Below, piece after piece: positions 52,167 through 60,393 of a stretch of 64,000 bases of DNA (position 1 is its first letter; the number at the start of each line of letters is the position of its first letter). The stretch is taken from contig CAVURW010000057.1 of the NCBI GenBank assembly GCA_963743595.1, positions 1-64,000 on the forward strand. The letters are read 5' to 3'. The translations under genes were made by a program, and so were the position numbers. The notes below the pieces were generated by a model, which worked only from the letters and a program-made list of their open reading frames with translations, was not told where the DNA came from and ran no database searches. This stretch comes from CAVURW01 sp963743595 (GTDB lineage: Bacteria; Verrucomicrobiota; Verrucomicrobiia; Methylacidiphilales; UBA1321).

Positions 52167-53690
52167 TTAGCTTACCGAGCCAGGCCGGGACATGCCAATC
52201 TGCGGGCGTAGGTTCTTTCCGATAATAATGCGCTGAACATCCCGCAAACTCGGCTCGATGTGAAATGTCTCTTTCAAGGTCTTGGCAATCGCGGCGGCCG
52301 TAAAGCCCATGTTAACCAAGTGCCGGATGGAATCGGCGTGGGCGGAGAGATCGCCCTGGCGCTGCGCTTTAATTGTCTTGAAAGAAATGGGCTGGACTCG
52401 TATTTCCGAAATCGGTTCCTGGTAAAACTCAGCACGCATCTTGCCTTTACACAGGGCGCTGTAACACGCGTCATCCACCCTGGAGATGAGAATATCAAAA
52501 TCGATTGCCTCCTCAATTAAGATCATGCCTATTGCGGGTTGTATCGAGACATCCTCAAGTCCGATAGTGGCAGGATCGCTAATTTGAACGCGTATTTGTT
52601 CGCTGATTTGCTCCGTTTCATGAGCTGTAATATTACTGAGAAAAGCGTAAAAGTGAGATCCTGTCCGCAACAAAATATCGCTCTTCCTTACCGTAGACCG
52701 GATGATGTTCGAGATACTGACAAGCAGCTTATCTCCATTGACACTGCCGATACGGTTATAGATCTCCTCAAAACGATCCAGATCGATCTTCAAAAGCGAG
52801 CAGGTTATGCCTGCAGCGACTTTTTTGAGGACTTCCTCATAAGCCGCAGTGATGTAGTTCCCATTATAGAGGTCCGTTAACGGGTCTCGTGTGGCCAGAT
52901 CTTTCGGCCGATCCATCGCACTAAATTGATCTGTGATATCGACTCCAGAGCAAATGATATGGGCCGATTTCAAGTCATTAGAAGCCACGGATGCCGTCCA
53001 CAGAATGAAAAACTCCTCATTCTTACTGTTCCGCGTCAGCGTCTTAAACGCCACGGGGCGGAACGTTTCACGAAGATCAGCAAGCTTCGCGTCGACCTCA
53101 GGCCAGTATTCCGATGGGCTGAAACTGTATGGAAACCGCACCGGCGCAGGTAAGTCCGTACCCAGAAACAGACTGGACGACTGGTTCATGGTAATGACCT
53201 GCTGCCCGTTATCCAGAACCATGACGAGCGAGCTAGAGGCCTCAATCAGCGTCTTCAGATTGTCACGCTCCGGCGGAGCGACATCCGCCGATTCGCCCCG
53301 CTCATTCTGGAGGCTCTCAACCTTCTTCTCAGCGATCTCCAGCCGAAGCGCGAGCCGGTCTGGATCAAAAGGCTTCGGAAGATAATCGTCTGCAGTGGCG
53401 AGAATATTTGCCAAGGTGAGCTCGCCATCGGGGATGACTAAGGCCGTCCCGATCATAATGTAGATCTGCCCCCCATCCGGCAATTGGCGGCGAATGTACC
53501 TACCCAGCTCCAGCCCATTCATCCCAGGAAGACCAATGTCTAGAAACACAATCGAGAACGGTGTTTCATGAAGCATTAAAACGCAATCCTCCGCCCGACC
53601 AACCGCCGAGACCTCGTGACCACGGTTTTCTAAGGTCTTGGTCAAGAGGTGCCGCGTCACCGGCTCGTCTTCAACAATAAGGACTTTCAT
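52167..53690 (-). CDS. Response regulator with degenerate GGDEF domain and C-terminal helix-turn-helix-like tail
   Basis: A 507-residue protein. Residues 1-125 are a receiver (MKVLIVEDEPVTRHLL, IVFLDIGLPGMNG with the phospho-Asp, DDYLPKPFDPDRL). Residues about 145-265 are a PAS-like region. Residues about 270-430 are GGDEF-like (RDPLTDLYNGNYITAAYEEV), but the signature loop reads RTGSHFYAF instead of RxGGDEF, so cyclase activity is not expected. The last 75 residues include LVNMGFTAAAIAKTLKETF, which resembles a resolvase-type helix-turn-helix. It is probably the output partner of the neighbouring hybrid kinase, acting by protein or DNA binding. Confidence 0.85.
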   Translation of the reverse strand: MKVLIVEDEPVTRHLLTKTLENRGHEVSAVGRAEDCVLMLHETPFSIVFLDIGLPGMNGLELGRYIRRQLPDGGQIYIMIGTALVIPDGELTLANILATADDYLPKPFDPDRLALRLEIAEKKVESLQNERGESADVAPPERDNLKTLIEASSSLVMVLDNGQQVITMNQSSSLFLGTDLPAPVRFPYSFSPSEYWPEVDAKLADLRETFRPVAFKTLTRNSKNEEFFILWTASVASNDLKSAHIICSGVDITDQFSAMDRPKDLATRDPLTDLYNGNYITAAYEEVLKKVAAGITCSLLKIDLDRFEEIYNRIGSVNGDKLLVSISNIIRSTVRKSDILLRTGSHFYAFLSNITAHETEQISEQIRVQISDPATIGLEDVSIQPAIGMILIEEAIDFDILISRVDDACYSALCKGKMRAEFYQEPISEIRVQPISFKTIKAQRQGDLSAHADSIRHLVNMGFTAAAIAKTLKETFHIEPSLRDVQRIIIGKNLRPQIGMSRPGSVS

Positions 53691-53838
53691 ATAGGGAGGT
53701 TAGGAATTCAAACGGACGCGCGCCACGATACCTGCGGAGTCCATGCCGTCAATAAAACTCCATCAAATATGCAATGAGCAACCCCCTGATTTAACAATTC
53801 CTGCTCCAGGACAAGCATAAAACGTGTCAATTCGTGAA

Positions 53839-54720
53839 TTACTTCGATTTCTGTCGGGGAAAAAGTCCGGCAAGAGAGATCGTACGGCCCGGTTCCGGCT
53901 TAGCCTTGTAGCGAATCGGCTCGTCCTTCGGCATGGCAGCACCGCTTAACCTCGAGCTCGTCGGCGGAGCGCCATTTGTTGGCTCCGGGGCCGTTTCAGC
54001 CGCGGCCACAGTTACGCCCTTCTCAGAAAGATAAATCGGGGTGGCGTAAACCACGCGCTTGGCGTATCGTGCCCGAAGCACGGAGCGAATCGAGAAAGCG
54101 ACCTGGCCAAGGCAAAGTTCCTCGCCCACCTTCAGCGCCGAAGGGCCTTCGACACGACGTCCATTAATATACGTGCCGTTGGTGGAGTTAAAATCTTGCG
54201 CTTCCATTGAATCCGATTTGATGTCCAGAAGGCAATGAAACGACGAAACGCTGCCGTCATCGATGGACACGTGGCACGTCTCGTTACGCCCCATCATGTA
54301 GCGACCCGTTTCCAGAACCCACTCATTGGTCCCAAATTGGAACAGATAAACGAACGTGGAGCTGTCATGATTTGCGCTTGAAACCGGTGCCGCCGGGACA
54401 TACATCGGCTCTGGCTCAGTGAGCTCCACACCCTGAAACTCCGCCTGCATCACCTCCACGATCAGCTCATCGACCGGCTCAATGAACTCCTCACGAGAAT
54501 ACTGCTGGTCTTGCTCCGTCACATCCGGCATTTCCAGCCTGAGAATACATTGAAACGCCCGCTTGCCCCGGAAACCATCGCACTCGGCAGCGTAAGGTTT
54601 CCCGTCCTTAAAATAAATGACGCCCCGGCCAAAAGCTTCTTCTGCGTTAAAGTGGAGGCTGCCCGTGAAGTGGAGCTTGGCTTGCTTCTGGAGTTCGCAA
54701 CAGACGTCAGACGTTTTCAC
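53839..54720 (-). CDS. DUF4388-like/FHA domain signalling protein (second copy)
   Basis: 293 residues from a GTG start. The N-terminal domain (about 5-110) contains TGSLHFNAEEAFGRGVIYFKDGKPYAAECDG-type sequence (in part EEAFGRGVIYFKDGKP), as in DUF4388. The FHA domain is at about 150-225, with YMMGRNETCHVSIDD, SSFHCLLDI and FNSTNGTYINGRRV. A basic Pro-rich tail follows. The same architecture is found at 6464-7132. It stands upstream of the REC-GGDEF-like gene (148-bp gap) in the same orientation. No Ser/Thr kinase is visible in the window. Confidence 0.85.
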   Translation of the reverse strand: MKTSDVCCELQKQAKLHFTGSLHFNAEEAFGRGVIYFKDGKPYAAECDGFRGKRAFQCILRLEMPDVTEQDQQYSREEFIEPVDELIVEVMQAEFQGVELTEPEPMYVPAAPVSSANHDSSTFVYLFQFGTNEWVLETGRYMMGRNETCHVSIDDGSVSSFHCLLDIKSDSMEAQDFNSTNGTYINGRRVEGPSALKVGEELCLGQVAFSIRSVLRARYAKRVVYATPIYLSEKGVTVAAAETAPEPTNGAPPTSSRLSGAAMPKDEPIRYKAKPEPGRTISLAGLFPRQKSK

Positions 54721-54781
54721 TTGGTGGTCGAGTACTTATCGGTACAGGCCGGAGACTTGTTTAGCGGTAATTTACCCAAAA

Positions 54782-54997
54782 TTACTCGGCATAAAGCAAG
54801 TAGTGACCCGCGTGGCCGGTAGTGTATACCTTTATTGGCCTCAAGCCATCAATTTCCACGATATGCACACCATTTTCCAGTGCATCCCCACACGAAAAAT
54901 AAACACCGCTCGGCGAGCCGAGATTCGGAGGCACTTGCTCGAAAACCCCGGTAGCTGCATCTCCGTTAGAAAGACGAATCTTGAACAGCCGATCCAT
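54782..54997 (-). CDS. Short hypothetical protein
   Basis: A 71-residue frame from the ATG at 54997 (81 residues from a GTG at 55027). MDRLFKIRLSNGDAATGVFE and GVHIVEIDGLRPIKVYTTG suggest a small beta-rich domain. No family recognised, no signal peptide, and no clear ribosome-binding site. It lies 61 bp upstream of the FHA gene on the same strand. Confidence 0.5.
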   Translation of the reverse strand: MDRLFKIRLSNGDAATGVFEQVPPNLGSPSGVYFSCGDALENGVHIVEIDGLRPIKVYTTGHAGHYLLYAE

Positions 54998-55128
54998 CCT
55001 AATATATCGCTCGAATTTAGTGTTCACTCAACTGAAAAAGATGCGAACTCACCGGAAAAACAATGCCCACCGGAACAATTGGTTTTGATGCACCGTAAAA
55101 AGCAGGTACACTGCCTGCCCGGCAGATT

Positions 55129-55210
55129 GGGCGTATGGCGAAATTGGCAGACGCGCCAGATTTAGGTTCTGGTTCCGCAAGGAGTGGGGGTTCAAGTCCC
55201 TCTACGCCCA
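55129..55210 (+). tRNA. tRNA-Leu (anticodon UAG)
   Basis: An 82-nt cloverleaf. The acceptor stem is GGGCGTA (55129-55135) with TACGCCC (55203-55209). A leucine-type D arm follows, then anticodon stem CCAGA/TCTGG around the loop TTTAGGT (anticodon TAG). There is a long variable arm (TCCGCAAGGA) and a T arm with loop TTCAAGT. The discriminator base is A, and CCA is not encoded. It is the last host gene before the phage-like region, so its 3' end is a plausible attachment site. Confidence 0.95.
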
Positions 55211-55350
55211 TTTTGACTCTGCTGGCTAGTGAGAACCTGACATGAATCTGTAGCAAATCGCGCAGATCCCAAATTTCGACAAATTAGGGCAAATTAGCCC
55301 GAATCCCCAGGGGAAATCCCAAAATCTCGCGCGCTAAAAATGGAGGGTGG

Positions 55351-55556
55351 GGGGGCACAACCCAAATGCTACAGGTTGTGACCCCTGGTTGTATAGCTTC
55401 CCAGGAGAAACGCTCGCGAAGTGCTACAGATATTAACGCGAGGGGGGTCACAACCTCCTCAAATGCTACAGATATTCTTTTTAGGGGGTGACAACTTGTT
55501 GGATCAAGAAAGGGTTTTTCCTCTCAAAATGAGGTCTTTAAAATGCTGCAGATATT
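55351..55556. repeat. Iteron-like direct and inverted repeat array
   Basis: The word (A/G)TGCT(A/G)CAG, mostly extended by ATATT, occurs four times on the plus strand: 55366-55374, 55421-55434, 55463-55476 and 55543-55556. Between copies lies a G-run followed by CACAAC (55351-55362, 55443-55455, and 55493 onward as GGGGGTGACAAC). One copy is inverted: GGTTGTGACCCC at 55374-55385 is the exact reverse complement of 55444-55455. The rest of 55211-55782 has no convincing gene; a 39-codon frame at 55573-55692 lacks a ribosome-binding site. Likely a protein-binding array such as integrase arm sites, replication iterons or a partition site. Confidence 0.65.
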
Positions 55557-55782
55557 AAAAAAAGCGCGAAATATGGGAATAACGCCGAAAAGGTCAAGAA
55601 GTTCTTTTGCACGCAACCTGCACGAGGTCTGCAAGGTCCCTGCCAAGACGTTGCAAGCGGGCGCTAGCAACATGTGTGCCATGAAGCAATAGGCGTAAAA
55701 TCGGACGGACCATAAAAGTCTTGACTAAGAAAGAACGCTTGAGCTATTCGACGCCTAAGCAGAAACGAAAACCCAAAAAAAC

Positions 55783-55974
55783 CTAGTCGATGAACTGAAG
55801 ACACTCTTTCTTATAAACAGCAAGGATAGAGTCCATCCTTAGTATTCCCAGAGGGGTACCTAGGTTTTCATCAGTAAAAAATACACAATAGTTAGCATCG
55901 AGAGTTACGTGACCGGCACGAATTTCAAATTTGGTGCCTTTTTCTTCTTTGGGAATAACAATGTAGGTGATCAT
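55783..55974 (-). CDS. Short hypothetical protein of the phage-like region
   Basis: 63 residues (MITYIVIPKEEKGTKFEIRA, then DSILAVYKKECLQFID). It has the look of a small beta-barrel domain. No family recognised, AT-rich, isolated between non-coding stretches. Confidence 0.5.
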   Translation of the reverse strand: MITYIVIPKEEKGTKFEIRAGHVTLDANYCVFFTDENLGTPLGILRMDSILAVYKKECLQFID

Positions 55975-56095
55975 ACCCTTTGCCTAGCTATACCGTGAAC
56001 GGAAATCAACTCATTTCTCATATCCGTTTTTCGCTCTAGGACTCATCCCACTTATCTAGGAGTAATCCATGCACGCAGGAAGCGATTGCGACCCA

Positions 56096-56656
56096 CTATT
56101 TCCCCGCTTCCTCATGCTTCACAGATTGCTCGGCTTGATGAGTAATCGCATCAACAGGATTTACAGATTTCGAAATAAGCACCCACCAATAAACGAGAAT
56201 TGGAACGTAAGTGGAAAGAATACCTGTTACGATTCCCATTGTAAAATCAACGCCAAGCCCAAAATACCATGAAGATGACTTTATTTTATCAACCCGTTCA
56301 ATAAATTTATCATCATATTCCGTCTTAAGATTCGTCTTAAGATTTTTACGCTCCTGTTCCAATTTTTCCCACTCCTCCGCCAAATCTTTCTTCTCAGCTT
56401 TCAATACTTCATCGGTAAATTCCTTGGCGATCTGTTCAGCGGTATTTTTATACGAGTTCAGTTTATTTTTATTTAGTGAGCCTCTTAAAATTGAAAGCTC
56501 GCTACTTATCACTGATCCATCCTTGGACGCTGTTAATCCCTTGGCAATAAGATCGTGTTCATCGCGGATGTATAATCCATAAGCTACAAAACCAAAAAAG
56601 TCGCCTTCACCGTCAATGAATTTGTCGTAAACGTCCTTATCTGGAATGTTCGACAT
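56096..56656 (-). CDS. Coiled-coil membrane protein of the phage-like region
   Basis: 186 residues from the ATG at 56656 (a TTG one codon upstream is ignored). The N-terminal half is soluble, followed by a strongly charged coiled coil (about 85-125, KAEKKDLAEEWEKLEQERKN). A hydrophobic segment (about 135-165, GVDFTMGIVTGILSTYVPIL and VYWWVLI) comes next, then a short tail. AT-rich. Possible superinfection-exclusion or lysogeny-linked membrane protein; this is a guess from context. Confidence 0.6.
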   Translation of the reverse strand: MSNIPDKDVYDKFIDGEGDFFGFVAYGLYIRDEHDLIAKGLTASKDGSVISSELSILRGSLNKNKLNSYKNTAEQIAKEFTDEVLKAEKKDLAEEWEKLEQERKNLKTNLKTEYDDKFIERVDKIKSSSWYFGLGVDFTMGIVTGILSTYVPILVYWWVLISKSVNPVDAITHQAEQSVKHEEAGK

Positions 56657-56667
56657 CAATAGCGATT

Positions 56668-56841
56668 TTAACGATGTCTATTTGCAGCATTGTTCAGAGC
56701 AGAACGAATGCTGGTACTGCGGATTGAGAGCTGAACAGCGGGAGGCTGAGGCACCACCACTGGACGAGGTGGCTGAGACAAACTAGCCTTAACGGCTTGG
56801 TTCGCTCTGACCAGACTAGATGGTTTCGGAGGGACGCTCAT
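56668..56841 (-). CDS. Short proline-rich hypothetical protein
   Basis: 57 residues from the ATG at 56841 (MSVPPKPSSLVRANQAVKAS; RPVVVPQPPAVQLSIRS). Low complexity, basic, probably disordered. The stop is 11 bases before the start of the next gene, so it may be cotranscribed with the coiled-coil membrane protein. Confidence 0.45.
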   Translation of the reverse strand: MSVPPKPSSLVRANQAVKASLSQPPRPVVVPQPPAVQLSIRSTSIRSALNNAANRHR

Positions 56842-56916
56842 ATTTTTATACGTACGCAAATGCGTACAAGTTGTTCTTTTTTAGCTGTAACAACGTAGGC
56901 CTGCATCCAATAAACG

Positions 56917-57066
56917 TCAAGCGTGATTCCCCGCCCGCCAAGCCGTTAACATCCGTTTCACGCCCGGACTCATCGCGCTTTTAGGTGGCGGGTCTTGTTT
57001 GCTTTTTTCTACCGCCAACTTCTTTAATCTTGCCCGTTCCTTGCGCTTTTGACTCACACTTTCCAT
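56917..57066 (-). CDS. Small basic hypothetical protein
   Basis: A 49-residue frame (MESVSQKRKERARLKKLAVE, then KSAMSPGVKRMLTAWRAGNH). Strongly basic, with one amphipathic helix, no recognised family and no clear ribosome-binding site. Listed because it is the only coding candidate in the 362-base gap between 56860 and 57221. The rest of that gap shows nothing I can name. Confidence 0.35.
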   Translation of the reverse strand: MESVSQKRKERARLKKLAVEKSKQDPPPKSAMSPGVKRMLTAWRAGNHA

Positions 57067-57221
57067 CGCCACTCAACTCGCTTTTATCGTCATGAAAACG
57101 GTAGAACCACGTGCCTTTCATTTTCACGCGCTCGCCTGTCAAGTTAAATGTGCTTTAGAGTTACCAATTAACTGTTAATATATTGCTTATTGGTAAGGTC
57201 ATGCCTGAGAAGGTCCGCGTC

Positions 57222-57878
57222 CTACGAATCTTTAGGCCCTGCCTTCCTTTGCTTTTCAAGCTTTCGATGGACAATGGCAGCAGCCTCGCCGGCAGCCCTT
57301 GTTTGTTGCCTTTGGGTATATGCCTTCTCGATCTGTTCATCAGTAGCCGCGTCAGGTAAATCCAACAGGGCACATAAAGCGTTCCTGTAAAAACGAGATT
57401 TTTCCATTGCTGCTGAGACTCCACGGGGTTTTTTGGTGTATGGAAATGACACGTCTTGAGCTATGACCGCCGATTTCATGCATTGTTTAATGCGTTCTTC
57501 TATCTGTTTAATTTCAGTCTTTAGGGACTCAATTTGTGATAATGTGTTCTTTCTTCTCTCGGGTGAAACGGTTAGCTGGGTGCGAAGTTTATCAATTAAC
57601 TCTCTCTTTTTTGGCAATTCGTAGTTTTTCCAACCCATTGCCAGTAGTTGAGTCAGATAGGGACGCTTTCCAGTTCCACTCAGTAGCCACTCTCGATTAA
57701 TGCTCAAATGGTTGCAGAGACGATCCACTAGTAGAGCGGACGGCTGTCCCTTATCACGGAGCCATTTTGAAATAGCCTGTTGCGTTACCTGCAATTCATT
57801 GGCGAGCTCAGACTGGCCGATTCCCCGTCCGCTCATCGCATAGCGCAGCCTTCCTCCGATTGTCTCCAGTTCTGTCAT
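57222..57878 (-). CDS. XRE-family repressor (CI-like)
   Basis: 218 residues. The N-terminal helix-turn-helix (residues 5-70) is clear: RLRYAMSGRGIGQSELANEL, QVTQQAISKWLRDKGQPSA and LSINREWLLSGTGKRPY, a sequence style typical of phage repressors. The C-terminal part is a coiled coil followed by a basic tail and contains no LexA-type peptidase motif, so induction by RecA-driven self-cleavage is not supported. Divergent from the Cro-like gene. Confidence 0.85.
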   Translation of the reverse strand: MTELETIGGRLRYAMSGRGIGQSELANELQVTQQAISKWLRDKGQPSALLVDRLCNHLSINREWLLSGTGKRPYLTQLLAMGWKNYELPKKRELIDKLRTQLTVSPERRKNTLSQIESLKTEIKQIEERIKQCMKSAVIAQDVSFPYTKKPRGVSAAMEKSRFYRNALCALLDLPDAATDEQIEKAYTQRQQTRAAGEAAAIVHRKLEKQRKAGPKDS

Positions 57879-57919
57879 ACCAAAAGGAGCTTACCGCAAA
57901 AAAACTCCAAAGAAAACGG

Positions 57920-57948
57920 TTGATTGGTTGTGGTTGTCGTTGTACAAC
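57920..57948 (+). promoter_or_regulatory. Rightward promoter overlapping a palindromic operator
   Basis: -35 TTGATT (57920-57925), 17-bp spacer, -10 TACAAC (57943-57948). The perfect palindrome GTTGTACAAC (57939-57948) covers the -10. It lies between the CI-like and Cro-like genes, where phage switch operators are expected. Confidence 0.6.
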
Positions 57949-58006
57949 TAGCGCTATCTTGAAACACCATTCCAGTCTCTCGCCAACTGAGCGCCTTGCG
58001 AAGTCC

Positions 58007-58450
58007 ATGTTTGATATGAAGCTGACCAACGAAGAGCTCTCGAGGCGGTCTGGCGTTTCATTCAGCCTCATTTCCAAGCTGAGAAGTTGCGTGAATACCT
58101 GTTCTCCCGAGAGCGCTGCAAAAATCGAGGCAGTCATTGGTAAGCGTATCTGGAGCCGAAAGGATGTCTACAATCGGAACCTGGCCAAGCGCACCTTCCT
58201 TTCTCTCGTTAACGAAAGGGTACATTTAGGTGAGTCCTACGACCAAGCATGGAATGCAGTGCGCCGGTCCAACCCTGATCTTTGGTCTCGGTGGGCTTCC
58301 AAAGACGGCCAGCCATTACTCACAGTCAGCCGTTGCCAGCCACTCGCGAACTTAGCTGAAGGAAGCAAGGCCATTGTTGGCCCTTGTCAGTCAACAGATC
58401 GGCTTTCGCTAGGGAGCAACCAAGTCATAACAAATGTCGTTCAATCCTAA
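58007..58450 (+). CDS. Cro-like helix-turn-helix regulator
   Basis: 147 residues from the ATG at 58007 (MFDMKLTNEELSRRSGVSFS). The helix-turn-helix is at about residues 5-40 (LTNEELSRRSGVSFSLISKL). A second part (TFLSLVNERVHLGESYDQAW, NPDLWSRWASKDG) resembles a conserved stretch of phage proteins that pairs regions with Pro-Asp-Leu-Trp. The frame is open to 57860, but the promoter at 57920-57948 argues for the later start. Divergent from the CI-like gene. Confidence 0.65.
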   Translation: MFDMKLTNEELSRRSGVSFSLISKLRSCVNTCSPESAAKIEAVIGKRIWSRKDVYNRNLAKRTFLSLVNERVHLGESYDQAWNAVRRSNPDLWSRWASKDGQPLLTVSRCQPLANLAEGSKAIVGPCQSTDRLSLGSNQVITNVVQS

Positions 58451-58467
58451 TCAAACCAAACCAACCT

Positions 58468-59148
58468 ATGTCCACAAAAACCATTCCTGAATCTCCCCTT
58501 CTCGCCATTAAGACGCTCTGCCTCGAGGTGGGCGCGGCGAACGCCCTCAACCTTCCCTTTGCTTCGATCAGGCACGACGCCGTCCCGAATAAGCGTACCG
58601 ACGCCGATATCCGAAAGGGCAATGACTTTCGAAAGCAGCTGGAAGAGCAACGTCTAGCCGTCATTCCATACCTGGAGGCGCGCCTCTCTGCTCTTGCGAA
58701 CCGGAAATCTGAAATTTCTGAAACTGAAGGAGAAATTAGCAAGACAAAATCCGAGCTCGATGCCGTCAAGCGCACCAAGAAGAAAACGGAAGAAACGTTC
58801 ACTCGTGAATTGGCACTGGAACGCCTCCTCGCGCACCTCCAGGAGAAGCTTGTCGCGAAAAATAAGGATCTGGATATGGACGACGCGGCACTCAAGGCCG
58901 AAATCCTGACGCTTGGTTCTCTCTATTCAATGATCGCCGCCATTCTGGCGCGCGACCTTGAGCAAATCGTCGGGCAAGCACTAAATCCTTTTCTTCTCGG
59001 TCAACGGTTCGAGCTTGGAATGATCCCTTCGTTACCCGCGTTCCGGGCCATCTCCGCCAAGTTCATCATCTCCTCGGCATCGAACGGCGAAATCAACGCT
59101 GCGAAGCTCTTGGCAGCATTCAAAGACAGCTCCCTCCTCAATCAATAA
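58468..59148 (+). CDS. Coiled-coil protein of the phage-like region (possible scaffold)
   Basis: 226 residues from the ATG at 58468. A central coiled coil (about 68-125: KSEISETEGEISKTKSELDA, KRTKKKTEETFTREL) is flanked by mostly helical regions. No family recognised. It lies 16 bp before the capsid candidate, the place where many phages encode a scaffolding protein, so that is a reasonable but unproved guess. Confidence 0.6.
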   Translation: MSTKTIPESPLLAIKTLCLEVGAANALNLPFASIRHDAVPNKRTDADIRKGNDFRKQLEEQRLAVIPYLEARLSALANRKSEISETEGEISKTKSELDAVKRTKKKTEETFTRELALERLLAHLQEKLVAKNKDLDMDDAALKAEILTLGSLYSMIAAILARDLEQIVGQALNPFLLGQRFELGMIPSLPAFRAISAKFIISSASNGEINAAKLLAAFKDSSLLNQ

Positions 59149-59164
59149 CCCCCACCTAAAATCC

Positions 59165-60223
59165 ATGAAAGACCATCTCGAAATTTCGAACTCAGCATTC
59201 ATTCCCGACCCCGGAAGCCACAGTCGCGTGCCGGGACAAATCTACCGCCTCACCAATGAGAGCACCTTATCCGAGGGATACTATTCTGAACCGCTGACCC
59301 AATATATTATTGGCTTCATGGAGTCAGATGAAAATCCGCTTCTACCGCAGCTCAATTTTGTAGCTCCTCCGGTTAAGGTTGCACGCCGGTTCGAGTACAA
59401 AAAAATCGTTGAGGCTGAGGAATACTATTCCGAAACCGATGATGCTCGCGATATTGGCAGTGATTTCAAGATGGTCGAATACAACCAAATCTCGGTCAAC
59501 TCTTGCACTTTGAACAAAGGGTTGGCGGTTCGGATAGATATGGATTTCTCGAACGATCCCGTCCGTGATTCACAAATTGCGGCGCAACGATTGACGGAAC
59601 GACTCATCCGCAACGATCTCAAAAGGGCGATTGCTCTTCACCTAGCAAACGCTGGAAACACCTCTTCACACGTCTGGAACACCAGCGGCGTGTCTCAGCC
59701 GGACGGCGACATGATGATGGGCCTCGCCTTGAGCCAGGGGCTGGCTGGTATCCCGGCTAATCGGGTCGCGATTGAGCGAAGGGCGTGGATACTTCGCAGG
59801 CAACAATACATTAATGATCTTAGCGCCGGAGCTTCCCTTGCCATCCTGGACGGGCCGCCTCCCGGCAGAGGCGGCTCTTCGAATCAAGTACCTAGCGGAA
59901 TTTCAGATGAAGACCGCATTGCTAAAATTCTGGAGCTGCCTCCAGGGAGCGTCATGATCATTGATTCGCCCTATCGAGCATCTAACTTGGCAACAAACTA
60001 CAGCTTTTTGGCTCAGAGTTCAGTCATCATCTTTCGCGGTAGCGACGATGAGGCTACCAGTGGGGACATTAGCAACGTGCGCCGTTTTGTCACTCCCACA
60101 GAGAGCGGTCCTTTCCGCGTCTACAGCAAGCAATACGTGAAGTATATCGACGTTTCGGTCGAGCACTACAGCCAGCTAGCTCTCGTAAATTCGCAGGGGA
60201 TTATCGTCCTTACGGTGAGTTGA
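59165..60223 (+). CDS. Candidate phage major capsid protein
   Basis: 352 residues, soluble, no signal peptide. The features fit an HK97-like or E-type capsid protein: an N-arm region, then VARRFEYKKIVEAEEYYSET and LTERLIRNDLKRAIALHLAN resembling the spine helix and following loop, and a C-terminal part (GPFRVYSKQYVKYIDVSVEH) like a P-domain strand set. The length is standard. The assignment rests on size, composition and position rather than a catalytic motif. A run of four hairpins follows the stop. Confidence 0.5.
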   Translation: MKDHLEISNSAFIPDPGSHSRVPGQIYRLTNESTLSEGYYSEPLTQYIIGFMESDENPLLPQLNFVAPPVKVARRFEYKKIVEAEEYYSETDDARDIGSDFKMVEYNQISVNSCTLNKGLAVRIDMDFSNDPVRDSQIAAQRLTERLIRNDLKRAIALHLANAGNTSSHVWNTSGVSQPDGDMMMGLALSQGLAGIPANRVAIERRAWILRRQQYINDLSAGASLAILDGPPPGRGGSSNQVPSGISDEDRIAKILELPPGSVMIIDSPYRASNLATNYSFLAQSSVIIFRGSDDEATSGDISNVRRFVTPTESGPFRVYSKQYVKYIDVSVEHYSQLALVNSQGIIVLTVS

Positions 60224-60240
60224 AATGTACGCTGCACCTC

Positions 60241-60378
60241 TTTTCGCATGGGGCGAAAACGCCGCTGGATTTTCGTTGGGTTTTGCCAGCGGTGAGCCTT
60301 CCATTCATCCGGGATTGTCGGCCCGGATGCGTTGTCACCTCGGGGCGGCCTCCTCTGGCATAGGGAGCCGCTCCGAGG
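60241..60378. other. Tandem hairpin region after the capsid candidate
   Basis: Four perfect or near-perfect stems in 138 bases: TTTTCGC/GCGAAAA (60241-60259), CCGCTGG/CCAGCGG (60262-60292), CATCCGGG/CCCGGATG (60306-60329), and a 12-bp stem with one mismatch, CCTCGGGGCGGC/GCCGCTCCGAGG (60338-60378). Could be a terminator cluster, RNA processing signal or structured RNA. Confidence 0.6.
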
Positions 60379-60393
60379 TTTGGGAGGTATCGC

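Noticed and set aside
55351..55556. CRISPR array
   Set aside because: Repeats are short, spacing is irregular and includes an inverted copy, and there are no cas genes.
55573..55692. 39-codon frame (MGITPKRSRSSF...)
   Set aside because: No ribosome-binding site, no family, and it lies in the repeat-rich non-coding stretch. Possible but unsupported.
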